This document shows, one piece after another, positions 9,272 to 17,535 of a DNA stretch of 64,000 bases. Both the position numbers and the translations under genes were made by a program. The stretch spans positions 4,116,001 to 4,180,000 of the forward strand of contig NZ_QGTX01000001.1 in NCBI RefSeq assembly GCF_003182485.1. The letters run 5' to 3'. The notes below the pieces were generated by a model. The model was not told the origin of the DNA. It searched no databases and was given only the letters and a program-made list of their open reading frames with translations. Numbering within the stretch: position 1 is the first letter of the stretch; every line of letters starts with the position of its first letter. The stretch comes from Geodermatophilus normandii. Its GTDB lineage: Bacteria; Actinomycetota; Actinomycetes; Mycobacteriales; Geodermatophilaceae.

Positions 9272-9733
9272 TCAGTCGTCCGGCCCCAGCCAGGTGACGC
9301 CGTGCTCCCGCGAGGCCCGCCGGTAGGCCTCGTCGAACGAGCCGCCGGACCCGCTGGCCTCGGCGAGGATGCGGAAGAAGCCCTCGAAGCCGGCCGGGGA
9401 CGTCATGCAGAGCAGCCGTCCCGTGCGTGGCACCACCCGCCGGTGGGAGTGCGGGATGCCGCGCGGCAGGAACAGCGTCCCGCCCGGGCCGACCGTGAAC
9501 TCCCGGTCGCCGCACACGAAGACGTGGTCGCCCTCGATGACGTAGTACATCTCGTCGACGTCCCGGTGCACGTGCCGGGAGGTGTCCAGGATCGGGGTCT
9601 GCTCCTCGAAGAGGGTGAAGGCCCCGGCCGTGGTGTCCGCGGACGCGCGGACGACGATCGTCGTCCCCCAGAAGACCAGCCGCTCCCCGCCGTCGTGGTC
9701 CCGTGCCAAGGGTGGCGCGGCGGGCTCGGCCAT
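9272..9733 (-). CDS. Cupin domain protein
   Basis: 153 residues with one cupin barrel: RHVHRDVDEMYYVIEGDHVF (motif 1) and PGGTLFLPRGIPHSHRRV (motif 2 with the last His). Such single-domain cupins bind a metal ion; several are dioxygenases or sugar-binding proteins, but nothing here decides. A different paralogue from the cupin at 5.7-6.1 kb. ATG start at 9733. Confidence 0.8.
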   Translation of the reverse strand: MAEPAAPPLARDHDGGERLVFWGTTIVVRASADTTAGAFTLFEEQTPILDTSRHVHRDVDEMYYVIEGDHVFVCGDREFTVGPGGTLFLPRGIPHSHRRVVPRTGRLLCMTSPAGFEGFFRILAEASGSGGSFDEAYRRASREHGVTWLGPDD

Positions 9734-9808
9734 GCGGGGACGCTACGCCGGGGGGCTGCCCGGCGTCAGTGGCCCGCGGCGCGGTCGACGGCGGGCGGGA
9801 ACGGCCGC

Positions 9809-9857
9809 GGCCCTGCCGTCGGGTCCGTCCTTGGGAGGCGGGCCCGACGGCAGGGCC
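9809..9857. terminator. 15-bp perfect inverted repeat downstream of the deacetylase gene
   Basis: Arms at 9809-9823 and 9843-9857 pair perfectly over 15 bp with a 19-base loop. No U-tract follows on either strand, as is usual in high-GC actinomycetes. It lies 25 bases past the stop of the minus-strand polysaccharide deacetylase gene and so is its probable terminator. Confidence 0.6.
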
Positions 9858-9881
9858 GGTCGGGAAGCGGTCGGGACCCGG

Positions 9882-10619
9882 TCAGCCGCGGCGGTCGGGC
9901 TGGTGGAAGCGCCAGCCCTCGGCCCGCAGCTCGGGGACCACCCGCGCCACGGCCTCCACCGTGCCGCTGCGGTCCATGACCGGCCCGTCGTGCATCAGGA
10001 CGACGGAGCCCGGGTTGGCCCGCAGCCGGGTCTCCAGCCGCTCGGCGAGGACGTCGGCGTCCTGGGTCTCCCAGTCCTCGATGGCGAAGGTCCACCCGAG
10101 GGGCTGCATGCCCAGCTCTGCCGCCACCTGCGGGCTCTGCCCCCACGCGCCGTACGGGGCACGGAAGTACCGGATCGGCGCGTCCGGGGCGACCTCGTGG
10201 ATCAGGGCCGAGGTCGCCTCGAGGTCGGCCCGGATGGCCTCCGGCGTCCAGCCCGAGAGGTCCTCGTGGTGCATCGTGTGGTTGCAGAGGGTGTGGCCCG
10301 CGGCCACGATCTGCCGGACCAGGTCCGGGGTCTGCCGGACGACGTCACCCCAGAGGCAGAAGACCGCCTCGACGCCGTTGTCCTCCAGCACCTGGAGCAG
10401 GCGCGGGGTGTCGTACGGGTTCGGGCCGTCGTCGAAGGTCAGGGCCGCGACCCGGCCCTCCAGCTTGGTGGTCGTGACGATCGCGGGAGTGGCCGGGCCG
10501 CCCTGGCCGGGGCCGGGGCCGGCACCGCCGGCCTGCGCCGGTGCGACGCCGAGCAGCAGGGCGCCGAGGACGAGCGGCGCGGTGAGGAGGCGCAGGGAGC
10601 GCCTGCGGGACGTGGTCAT
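9882..10619 (-). CDS. Secreted polysaccharide deacetylase (NodB/CE4)
   Basis: 245 residues. A signal peptide is clear (SRRRSLRLLTAPLVLGALLL, cleavage near AQA-GG). The NodB domain has motif 1 VAALTFDDGPN (catalytic base Asp and metal Asp), motif 2 HTLCNHTMHH (metal His pair), motif 3 IRYFRAPYGAWG and motif 5 GSVVLMHDG. The enzyme should remove acetyl groups from exported polysaccharide such as peptidoglycan or xylan. It lies just downstream of a GH10 xylanase in the same direction, so an acetylxylan role is reasonable though not shown. Confidence 0.88.
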   Translation of the reverse strand: MTTSRRRSLRLLTAPLVLGALLLGVAPAQAGGAGPGPGQGGPATPAIVTTTKLEGRVAALTFDDGPNPYDTPRLLQVLEDNGVEAVFCLWGDVVRQTPDLVRQIVAAGHTLCNHTMHHEDLSGWTPEAIRADLEATSALIHEVAPDAPIRYFRAPYGAWGQSPQVAAELGMQPLGWTFAIEDWETQDADVLAERLETRLRANPGSVVLMHDGPVMDRSGTVEAVARVVPELRAEGWRFHQPDRRG

Positions 10620-10662
10620 GCTCGCTTCCCCCTGAGCAGGTGGTGGACGGGGTGGCGGCCGG

Positions 10663-10710
10663 CTGACGCCGGGCGGTCGCCACTGCTCGTGGCGGCCGCC
10701 CGGCCGTCAG
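10663..10710. terminator. Long imperfect hairpin after the xylanase gene
   Basis: Arms at 10663-10683 and 10689-10710 pair over about 21 bp with one bulge and one mismatch and a five-base loop. It sits 22 bases after the xylanase stop and before the deacetylase start, so it likely ends xylanase transcription and separates the two genes. Confidence 0.6.
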
Positions 10711-10731
10711 GTCGTGCCGGAGGGGCCGTGG

Positions 10732-11910
10732 TCAGTCCTGCGCCGCGGCCAGGGTCTCGTGCAGGGCCCAGTAGGCCGGCTTGCGCTCGTAGTCCTCGAA
10801 CATGACGTTCGCCGCCCCCGTACCGGTGAAGAAGTACGGGACCCACGAGTACTTGTCGGTGAAGCCCCAGATCGTGAAGGAGTTGCACTCCTCCACGGCC
10901 AGGCAGGCCTCCAGCGCCCACCGGTACCAGTCGGCCTGCTGCTGCAGCTGCGCCGCAGTGGGACCGCCCTCGGCGACCGGCATGCGGACGTCGAGCTCGG
11001 TGATGGCCGTCTCCAGGCCGAGGTCGTCGAAGCGCTGCAGGTTCTGCTGCAGGTCGCCCGGGAAGGAGTACTCGAAGCTCAGGTGGGCCTGGACGGCGAA
11101 GCCGTGCAGCGGCACCCCCTGCGCGAGCAGGTCCTGCGCCAGCGCGTAGTAGGCGTCGCTCTTCGGGCCGACGTGCTCGACGGCGTAGTCGTTGAGGAAG
11201 AGCTTGGCCTCGGGGTCGGCCTCGTGCGCCCAGCGGAACGCGTCGGCGATGATCCCGGGACCGAGCCGCTGGATCCAGAAGTTCTCCGGCCGCAGCCGCG
11301 GCGTCGCCTCGTCGGTGAAGACCTCGTTGGCGACGTCCCACTGCTGGATCCGGCCGGCGTAGCGGCCGACGACCGTCTTGACGTGGTCCTCGAGGATCGA
11401 GCGCAGCTCGGCGTCGTCGAGCTCGCCGCTCTCGACACCCTCGGTGAGCCACTCGGGGTTCTGGCTGTGCCAGAGCAGGGTGTGCCCGCGCACGACCTGG
11501 CCATGGGCCTCGGCGAAGTCGACGATCGCGTCGGCCGGCCCCCAGTTGTAGACGCCGGGCTCGGGGTTGATGAACTCCCACTTCATCTGGTTCTCGGGCG
11601 AGACGGAGCTGAACTCCGCCCCGAGGATGCGCCGGTACTGGTGGTCGTGGGTGAACGGGTCGGGGTAGCCGGCGGTCACGTGGTGACCGCCGCCGGCCGC
11701 GGCCGTGCCGATGACCAGGTCGTCGGGAGCGACCGTGCGCAGGCCGTTCTTCTTGGCCTGGCCGTAGGACTGGTCCTCGTTGGCCTGGCCGGGCGGCGTC
11801 TCCCGGGCGGGGGCCGCGGCGGCGGGCAGCACCGCGGCGGACAGGAGGACGGGCAGCAGACCCACCCCGATGGCACCCCGGGCGACGAGGCGAGACATGG
11901 ATGCACGCAT
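10732..11910 (-). CDS. Secreted endo-1,4-beta-xylanase, GH10
   Basis: 392 residues with a Sec signal peptide (GVGLLPVLLSAAVLPAAAA, cleavage near AAA-APA). The GH10 barrel shows GHTLLWHSQNPEWL, the acid/base Glu in QQWDVANEVF (about residue 190) and the nucleophile Glu in TAITELDVRMP (about 300), then WGFTDKYSW. It hydrolyses internal xylan linkages outside the cell. GGAAGG precedes the ATG. It faces a LacI regulator across a 166-bp gap rich in inverted repeats, a classic sugar-induced arrangement. The usual WDVVNE reads WDVANE here, a mild change. Confidence 0.92.
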   Translation of the reverse strand: MRASMSRLVARGAIGVGLLPVLLSAAVLPAAAAPARETPPGQANEDQSYGQAKKNGLRTVAPDDLVIGTAAAGGGHHVTAGYPDPFTHDHQYRRILGAEFSSVSPENQMKWEFINPEPGVYNWGPADAIVDFAEAHGQVVRGHTLLWHSQNPEWLTEGVESGELDDAELRSILEDHVKTVVGRYAGRIQQWDVANEVFTDEATPRLRPENFWIQRLGPGIIADAFRWAHEADPEAKLFLNDYAVEHVGPKSDAYYALAQDLLAQGVPLHGFAVQAHLSFEYSFPGDLQQNLQRFDDLGLETAITELDVRMPVAEGGPTAAQLQQQADWYRWALEACLAVEECNSFTIWGFTDKYSWVPYFFTGTGAANVMFEDYERKPAYWALHETLAAAQD

Positions 11911-11930
11911 GCAGACGTGACCTTCCGAGA

Positions 11931-11975
11931 GGAAACGGCGGTGTTTCCGAAACTTTCCGGAACGTGATGCACGTT
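11931..11975. promoter_or_regulatory. Candidate LacI operators between xylanase gene and regulator
   Basis: Three short dyads lie together: GGAAAC...GTTTCC (11931-11948 region), GAAACTTTC (11949-11957, a perfect nine-base dyad, like operators of xylose/cellobiose LacI regulators in streptomycetes), and AACGTG-ATG-CACGTT (11961-11975). They are just upstream of the xylanase start and about 100 bases before the divergent lacI-type gene. Assignment to the regulator is inference from position and symmetry. Confidence 0.55.
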
Positions 11976-12076
11976 ACGTACCGCTCAGTGACGGCGTCAA
12001 GCCGCCCGGCCTGTCGCGGCGAGCCGTCCGGGGGACGTCCGGCTCTAGGCTGTGTGCTCCCCAGGAGGAGGAACGC

Positions 12077-13105
12077 GTGTCCGACAGTCAGGGCCGTGCC
12101 GTCACGATCGCGGCCATCGCGGCGGAGGCCGGCGTCTCGCTGCCGACCGTGTCCCGGGTCCTGAACGGACGCTCCGACGTCGCGCCGCACACCCGCGAGC
12201 GGATCGAGCAGCTGCTGCGCGACCACGGGTACCGGCGCCGCGGCGCGCGCGCCCGGGAACGCGCGCGGCTGATCGACCTGGTGTTCAACGACCTCGACAG
12301 CCCCTGGGCCGTCGAGATCATCCGGGGCGCGGAGGACGCCGCCCACGCCGAGGGGGTCGGCACCGTCGTCTCGGCCATCCACCGGCGGGCCAGCGCCACC
12401 CGTGCGTGGCTGGAGAACCTCGTCGCGCGGGCGAGCGACGGCGTCGTCCTGGTCACGAGCGAGCTCGACCCCGCGCTGCGGTCGGAGCTGCAGGAGCTGC
12501 AGGAGCTGCAGGTCCCGGCCGTGGTGATCGACCCGGCGGGGATCCCCTCCCTCGACGTGCCGACCATCGGCGCGACGGACTGGGCCGGCGGGGTGAGCGC
12601 GACCGACCACCTGGCCGGGCTCGGTCACCGGCGGATCGGGTTCGTCGGCGGCCCCGTCCCGCTGTGGTCCAGCCGGGCCCGGCTCGACGGCTACCGCGCC
12701 GGCCTGGGTGCCGCCGGCTTGACCGTCGACCCGGAGCTCGTGCTGGAGGGCGACTTCGGCTACGCGTCCGGGTTCGCGCGGGCCGAGCAGCTGCTGCGGC
12801 TCCCCGATCGGCCGACGGCGGTCTTCGCCGCGAACGACCAGATGGCGCTCGGGGTCTACGAGGCCGCCCGCCGGCGTGGGCTGCGCGTGCCCGAGGACCT
12901 CAGCGTGGTGGGGTTCGACGACCTGCCGCTGGCCCAGTGGTCCTCGCCGCCGCTGACCACCGTGCACCAGCCGCTCGCCCAGATGGGGATGCTCGCCGCC
13001 CGCACCGTGCTCCGGCTGATGCAGGGAGAGCCGGTGGAGGGACCACGCATCGAGCTCGCCACCCGGCTGGTGGTCCGGGACAGCACGGCCCCTCCCCCGG
13101 ACTGA
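12077..13105 (+). CDS. LacI-family transcriptional regulator
   Basis: 342 residues. The N-terminal helix-turn-helix TIAAIAAEAGVSLPTVSRVL with hinge region is typical of LacI. The rest is a periplasmic-binding-protein-like effector domain (GHRRIGFVGGPVP, ALGVYEAARRRGLRVPEDLSV, VGFDDLPLAQW). GTG at 12077 has a strong AGGAGGAGG upstream. It is divergent from the GH10 xylanase, so it probably represses that gene until xylo-oligosaccharide is present. Confidence 0.9.
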   Translation: MSDSQGRAVTIAAIAAEAGVSLPTVSRVLNGRSDVAPHTRERIEQLLRDHGYRRRGARARERARLIDLVFNDLDSPWAVEIIRGAEDAAHAEGVGTVVSAIHRRASATRAWLENLVARASDGVVLVTSELDPALRSELQELQELQVPAVVIDPAGIPSLDVPTIGATDWAGGVSATDHLAGLGHRRIGFVGGPVPLWSSRARLDGYRAGLGAAGLTVDPELVLEGDFGYASGFARAEQLLRLPDRPTAVFAANDQMALGVYEAARRRGLRVPEDLSVVGFDDLPLAQWSSPPLTTVHQPLAQMGMLAARTVLRLMQGEPVEGPRIELATRLVVRDSTAPPPD

Positions 13106-13120
13106 CGCCCGCGGCCCCGC

Positions 13121-13510
13121 TCAGGTCACCATCCACCGTGACCAGTGCGCGCGCTGGTCGTCGGTCAGCGGGGTCGAGGCGTCGGCGGCGTAGTCGAAGT
13201 TGACCAGCACCATCTCCGCGCGCAGGACCACCCGGCCGTCCTGGGTGAGCTCCTGGCGCATGCCGATCGAGCTGCGGCCCAGCCGGGTGATCGAGGTGGC
13301 GACGGTGAGGTGCTCGCCGATCCGGTACTGCACCTGGTGGAGGTAGTCGATCTCCAGCCGGGCGAGGATGATCCCCGCGCCCGGCGTGGAGTCGACCATC
13401 GCCAGCCGTGCGTCCTCGAGCAGCCCCAGCACGCGGGCGTGGTTGACGTGCCCGAAGACGTCGGTGTCCGACCAGCGCAGCTGGACCGGGTGCTCGTGCC
13501 GCTCGCTCAG
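13121..13510 (-). CDS. Hot-dog acyl-CoA thioesterase, likely non-ATG start
   Basis: With a start at the first GTG (13432) the protein would lose the key hot-dog motif. Read further upstream in the same frame it contains VQLRWSDTDVFGHVNHARVL, the 4HBT thioesterase helix with the catalytic Asp. The only start-like codon that keeps it is CTG at 13510, which overlaps the previous gene's stop as CTGA, in place of the usual ATGA. That gives 129 residues, normal for the family. The enzyme would hydrolyse acyl-CoA thioesters. Last gene of a four-gene operon. Confidence 0.75.
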   Translation of the reverse strand: MSERHEHPVQLRWSDTDVFGHVNHARVLGLLEDARLAMVDSTPGAGIILARLEIDYLHQVQYRIGEHLTVATSITRLGRSSIGMRQELTQDGRVVLRAEMVLVNFDYAADASTPLTDDQRAHWSRWMVT

Positions 13511-13737
13511 GGCAGGTCCGCCGTCTCCGCCGACTGGCGGTGCGCGCCCTGCGCGTCGTCCGCGTCGGCGTGCACGGTGCGCTCCTCCGACTCGGCGAGG
13601 ACGATCTCGGCAGCGACCTCCTCCATGCCGCTGCCCTTCATCCCCGCCTCCTCGGGCAACAGGTCGGCGCGCGTCTCGATGTTGTGCTCGGTGACGTTGG
13701 CCAGGGCCTCGGGGCTCGGCTCCTTCATCGTGACCAC
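13507..13737 (-). CDS. Small acidic hypothetical protein
   Basis: 76 residues, strongly acidic (LLPEEAGMKGSGMEEVAAEI and AESEERTVHADADDAQ). GTG at 13737 has GAGGAGG five bases upstream. No family recognised. It sits tightly inside the operon that begins with the baeRF-like gene, and its stop overlaps the likely CTG start of the thioesterase. Confidence 0.6.
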   Translation of the reverse strand: MVTMKEPSPEALANVTEHNIETRADLLPEEAGMKGSGMEEVAAEIVLAESEERTVHADADDAQGAHRQSAETADLP

Positions 13738-13747
13738 TGCGGCCTCC

Positions 13748-14005
13748 TCAGAACCGCTGCTGCTCGGTGCCGATGCCGAGCTCCCGGGCCACGTCCTGCA
13801 CGTTCTCGAACTGGCGGCCCGACGGCAGCCGGCGCAGGTCGGACAGGACGCGGTCGGTCGCGTTGGACTCCTGGGCGCGGGCGACCAGCGTGTCGCGGTC
13901 GGCCGGCCAGACCTCCTTGCCGAGCGCCTCGGCGATCGCCGCGCGGCGGTCGACGTCGGCCGGGCTGGTGCCCGCGGGGGTGCCCTCCTGGCGGGGGTCG
14001 GTCAT
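13748..14005 (-). CDS. DUF2795-like small protein
   Basis: 85 residues. The C-terminal half (TLVARAQESNATDRVLSDLR, then LPSGRQFENVQDVARELGI) is the DUF2795-like pattern, a small helical domain common next to stress genes in actinomycetes. ATG at 14005 has GGAGG eight bases upstream. Second gene of the operon after the baeRF-like protein. Function unknown. Confidence 0.7.
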   Translation of the reverse strand: MTDPRQEGTPAGTSPADVDRRAAIAEALGKEVWPADRDTLVARAQESNATDRVLSDLRRLPSGRQFENVQDVARELGIGTEQQRF

Positions 14006-14019
14006 GGCTGTTGCCTCCG

Positions 14020-15153
14020 TCACTGCGGGGTGGACGTGGAGTCGTCGGTGTAGCGGAGGATCGCCGCCACGGGGATGTCCCCCGGCATCGCCGCACGCGG
14101 CACGACGACGACGCCCGCGGAGCTGGCCACGGCGGCGGCGAGCAGCGCGCTCTCGGCGGGCACCGAGTGCACCTCCTGCACGCCGAGGGCCTCCATGTCG
14201 GCCTGGTCGACGCCGAGCTCGAGCGGCGAGGCGCCCACGAGCAGCTTCTCGTCGTCGGCGGGGTCGGCGAGCACCAGCGTCTCCACCTGGGCCTTGCGGA
14301 GCGCCTCGATCACCGGAGCGGTGCCGGTGACGGCCAGGCCGTGGGCGCCGGCCGAGCTGATCTTCTCGACGGCGTCGGCCTCGTCGCGCGCCTCGTGCTC
14401 GGCGACGAGCTCGGCCGCCTTGCGCTCCACCGGCTCGCGGTCGGCGCCGGCGGCCCGGCCGCCCTCGTCCATGGAGACGATGAGGTCCGACCACAGGCCG
14501 CTGGCGCGGTCGGTGAGGATCTGCCGGGCGCGCATGTCGCCGGCCAGCAGCACGAAGCGGGGGTGGACCCGGCGTACGACCGAGGCGATGTGCTCGGCGA
14601 CGTCGTCGGCGTTGTGGACCCACTTGTTCTCGGCGTTGTGCTGGTACCGGTGGTGGGCCCAGCCGCCGCCCTGGAACTTGCGGATCTGGAAGCTGTCGCC
14701 CTCGACGGTCTCCTCCTCCTCGGCGTGGCCGGGGAGGTAGGACAGGGTGAGGTCGGCTCCGACGCGGTCGGTGAGGACGACCACGTGCGGCACCCGGCCG
14801 GGCAGGGCGCGCAGCACGGGCAGCAGGTGGGGCTGGGGCGACCACTCGGCCAGCTCCTGGCGCGGGACGTCGCCGAGCTGGGAGTCGAAGACGACCGTGC
14901 CGTCGGCCGCGACGACGACCGCGCGGCCGCGGATGGTCCCGGCCTCACCGCCGTCGTTGCCCTCGAGGAGCCGGCTGCGCACCGCCTCGACGACGACCTC
15001 CGGCGCACCCTGCTCGGTGAGCTTCTCGGCGACCGCGCGGACGCGGAGGTCCAGCTCGGTGTCGGCGTTCTCGGTGTTGTGGGTGACGTCGGCCGTCACG
15101 GTGGCGAAGGGACCGGCGGCCTCGAAGACCGGTGCCAGGAACGACACGTCCAT
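14020..15153 (-). CDS. Vms1/baeRF-like release-factor-fold protein (Rv2629 type)
   Basis: 377 residues. The middle (VVLTDRVGADLTLSYLPGHA, then KFQGGGWAHHRYQHNAENKW and RRVHPRFVLLAGD) and the C-terminal eL30-like part (VETLVLADP, ALLAAAVASSAGVVVVPRAA) match the bacterial archaeo-eukaryotic release-factor family that includes mycobacterial Rv2629. Eukaryotic Vms1 cuts peptidyl-tRNA on stalled ribosomes; some bacterial members bind ribosomes or hibernation complexes. Here the role is inferred. ATG at 15153 begins MDVSFLAPVFEAAGPFATV. First gene of a four-gene operon. Confidence 0.78.
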   Translation of the reverse strand: MDVSFLAPVFEAAGPFATVTADVTHNTENADTELDLRVRAVAEKLTEQGAPEVVVEAVRSRLLEGNDGGEAGTIRGRAVVVAADGTVVFDSQLGDVPRQELAEWSPQPHLLPVLRALPGRVPHVVVLTDRVGADLTLSYLPGHAEEEETVEGDSFQIRKFQGGGWAHHRYQHNAENKWVHNADDVAEHIASVVRRVHPRFVLLAGDMRARQILTDRASGLWSDLIVSMDEGGRAAGADREPVERKAAELVAEHEARDEADAVEKISSAGAHGLAVTGTAPVIEALRKAQVETLVLADPADDEKLLVGASPLELGVDQADMEALGVQEVHSVPAESALLAAAVASSAGVVVVPRAAMPGDIPVAAILRYTDDSTSTPQ

Positions 15154-15292
15154 GGGGTGGGGACCACTTCCTCGGTGCTGATCGGTGTGCGGGACGGCGT
15201 CCACGGCGGGACGCGCACTGCCCGCCCGCCTACCCACCGGCCCGGGTGCCACACACCGTGTGGATCCGGGAGGGACGGGTAGGCGGTCTGCC

Positions 15293-15655
15293 ATGACCGA
15301 GCACGACCAGCTGCCGCTGCCCGACTACGACCACCTGCCGGTGGAGGGACTGATCTCGCGCATCCGCACGCTGGACGCGACCGGCCTGCAGACGATCCTC
15401 GACTACGAGAAGGCGCACGCCAACCGCCTGCAGGTCGTCATCGCCATGCAGAACCGGCTGGAGTCCCTGCACGGGGGCGCCCAGCCCTCCGGCGGTGACC
15501 CGGCCGCCGCGGCCGCCGACGACCCGGTGCCCGCCTCGGCCGGTTCCAAGGTGTCCGAGGCCACCTCCGGGCCGGCGATGAACGCCCCGTCGCACGGCGA
15601 CCCGACGAACCCGGCCCAGCCCCGCACCAGCGGGAGCCACCGCAAGGGGAGCTGA
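15293..15655 (+). CDS. Small hypothetical protein, lipid-droplet-protein-like N-terminus
   Basis: 120 residues. The first 60 residues (PLPDYDHLPVEGLISRIRTL, then LLDYEKAHANRLQVV pattern) match a short actinobacterial helical domain seen in DUF8129-like proteins; the rest is low-complexity Ala/Pro/Ser. Starts at ATG 15293. Monocistronic, ended by the hairpin at 15666-15696. Confidence 0.7.
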   Translation: MTEHDQLPLPDYDHLPVEGLISRIRTLDATGLQTILDYEKAHANRLQVVIAMQNRLESLHGGAQPSGGDPAAAAADDPVPASAGSKVSEATSGPAMNAPSHGDPTNPAQPRTSGSHRKGS

Positions 15656-15665
15656 CCGCCCGGCC

Positions 15666-15696
15666 GAGCCGGGGCGCCGGTCCGGCGCCCCGGCTC
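15666..15696. terminator. Perfect 13-bp hairpin between convergent genes
   Basis: Arms 15666-15678 and 15684-15696 pair perfectly, loop five bases. It lies between a plus-strand gene (ends 15655) and the minus-strand tadC (ends 15695), so it can serve as a two-way terminator. Confidence 0.7.
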
Positions 15697-16594
15697 AGCC
15701 GCCGAAGGCGTCGACCATGTCCATGGCGGCCGGTCCGAGCAGCACGATGAACAGGACCGGCAGGATGCACAGCATCAGCGGGAAGATGACCTTGACCGGG
15801 ATCTGCATCGCCTTCTCCTCGGCCCGCTGCCGGCGCTTGAGCCGCATCTCGGCCGCCTGGGTGCGCAGCACGTCGGCGATCGAGACGCCGTAGACGTCGG
15901 CCTGGACGACCGCCCGGATGAACCGCCGCAGGTCCTCCACCCCGGCGCGTTCGGCCAGCGCGAGGTAGGCCTCGCGGCGGGGGTGACCCACACCGATGTC
16001 CTGCAGGGTCCGCACCAGTTCCTCGGCCAGCGGACCGCGCCCGTTCTTCCCGGCCCGGGCCATGGCGGCCTCGAACCCGAGGCCGGCCTCCACGGCGATG
16101 GTCATCTGGTCCAGGGTGTCGGCCAGCTCCAGCCCGATGGCCTGCTGGCGTTCCTGGCCCCGGCTGTGGAGCAGCAGTTCCGGGACGAAGTACGCGACGA
16201 CCGTGACGCCGACGGCCATGAGCACGGTGAGCGACCCCGGACGGCCGCTCACGACCAGGAGCCCGAGGCCCGCCGCGATCGCGGCCAGGACCAGCTTGGC
16301 GGCGACCAGCCGGGGGACGGGCCAGGCCGCGGGCCGCCCGGCAGCGCCGGCCATCCGGTCCAGCCGGGCCGCCGTGCCCGCCGGTGTCAGGGCGGAGGCC
16401 AGGCGCCCGAGCAGTCCCGGACGGTCCCGCGCGGCGGCCCGCGGGCCGGTGGCCGTGTCGAGCCCGCGGGTGAGGTTGGCCCGGGACCGGGCGGCGGCGT
16501 CCTGCGGGCGCGCGAACAGTGCCCAGCCCACCAGGGGGACGCCGGCGGCCACCGCCAGTGCGGCGGCGAGGACGGGAGCGGGGACGGTGTCCAT
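15695..16594 (-). CDS. tadC: TadC-like pilus assembly membrane protein
   Basis: 299 residues with the GspF/T2SSF fold: TM helices near residues 5-25 and 90-135, the conserved cytoplasmic helix bundle (LADTLDQMTIAVEAGLGFEA and FIRAVVQADVYGVSIADVLR), RQRAEEKAMQIPVKVIFPLM and a last TM (LMLCILPVLFIVLLGPAAM). With TadB it forms the inner-membrane platform of the tad pilus. ATG at 16594 shares one base with the tadB stop (TGATG). Confidence 0.88.
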   Translation of the reverse strand: MDTVPAPVLAAALAVAAGVPLVGWALFARPQDAAARSRANLTRGLDTATGPRAAARDRPGLLGRLASALTPAGTAARLDRMAGAAGRPAAWPVPRLVAAKLVLAAIAAGLGLLVVSGRPGSLTVLMAVGVTVVAYFVPELLLHSRGQERQQAIGLELADTLDQMTIAVEAGLGFEAAMARAGKNGRGPLAEELVRTLQDIGVGHPRREAYLALAERAGVEDLRRFIRAVVQADVYGVSIADVLRTQAAEMRLKRRQRAEEKAMQIPVKVIFPLMLCILPVLFIVLLGPAAMDMVDAFGG

Positions 16595-17535
16595 CAGAAC
16601 CGGATCGCCACGGTCTTCTTGAGCCACAGTCCCCCGACGACCAACAGGGCCGCCGACACCACGATCATGATCCAGCCGGGCAGTGACTGGGTGAACGCGG
16701 AGAGGTAGACCGGGTTGGTGACCGTCAGGAAGGCGACGATGCCGACCGGCAGGGCCATGAGGACCCAGGCCGACAGCCGGCCCTCGGCCGACAGCGCCTT
16801 CACCTGACGGCGGATGGCGTTGCGCTCCCGGATCGTGGTGCCGACCGTGTCGAGCACCTCGGCCAGGTTGCCGCCGACCTCCCGGTGGATGGCGATGGCC
16901 TGGGCGGTCCAGCGGAAGTCGTCGCTGTCCACCCGCGCGGCGACCTCGTCGAGCGCGACGCCGAGGTCCCGCCCCACCCGGGTCTCGTTGACGATCCGGG
17001 CGAACTCCTCCCCGATCGGGGCCGGCGCCTGGTCGGCCACCGCGTCCACGGCGCGCAGCAGGCTGTGCCCGGCGCGCAGGCTGCTGGCCATCAGCTGCAG
17101 GGCGTCGTCGAGCTGGTCGGCGAACCGGGCCTGCCGCCGGCCGGTCCGGAGCCGGACCGCCACCCGCACGCCCAGCGGGGCGAGCAGCGCGAGGAGCACC
17201 CCGGCGAGCACGCCGCCGAGCAGCCAGCCGACCGCAGCGAGCACGAGCGTGCCCAGGCCGGTGAGCAGCACGACCTCGGGCAGCCCCATCGCGACGCCGG
17301 CCCTCTCCAGGGCGGCCGCGCCGGCCCCGGCACCGCCCCGCCGGGCCAGCACCTGCTCGACGCCCCCCTGCGCCTGCGCGGTCACCCTGGACAGCAGCGT
17401 CGGCGGCGGCGCGATCGTGGGGTCCAGGCGGGCCATCGGCACCCGGCGCGGGCCGGCCGGCACCGCACCGAGGGCCAGGAGCGCCAGGCCGCCGGCCACG
17501 AGCACCAGCCCGAGGAGCAGGAGCGCCGGGGACAT
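16594..17535 (-). CDS. tadB: TadB-like pilus assembly membrane protein
   Basis: 313 residues. N-terminal TM, TM pair near 75-120 (LLTGLGTLVLAAVGWLLGGV), cytoplasmic GspF-type domain with LQLMASSLRAGHSLLRAVDA, VARIVNETRVG-like segment and IAIHREVGGNLAEVLDTVG, and two C-terminal TMs. This is the partner of TadC. The ATG at 17535 overlaps the tadA stop by one base, so translation of tadA-tadB-tadC is coupled. Confidence 0.88.
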   Translation of the reverse strand: MSPALLLLGLVLVAGGLALLALGAVPAGPRRVPMARLDPTIAPPPTLLSRVTAQAQGGVEQVLARRGGAGAGAAALERAGVAMGLPEVVLLTGLGTLVLAAVGWLLGGVLAGVLLALLAPLGVRVAVRLRTGRRQARFADQLDDALQLMASSLRAGHSLLRAVDAVADQAPAPIGEEFARIVNETRVGRDLGVALDEVAARVDSDDFRWTAQAIAIHREVGGNLAEVLDTVGTTIRERNAIRRQVKALSAEGRLSAWVLMALPVGIVAFLTVTNPVYLSAFTQSLPGWIMIVVSAALLVVGGLWLKKTVAIRF

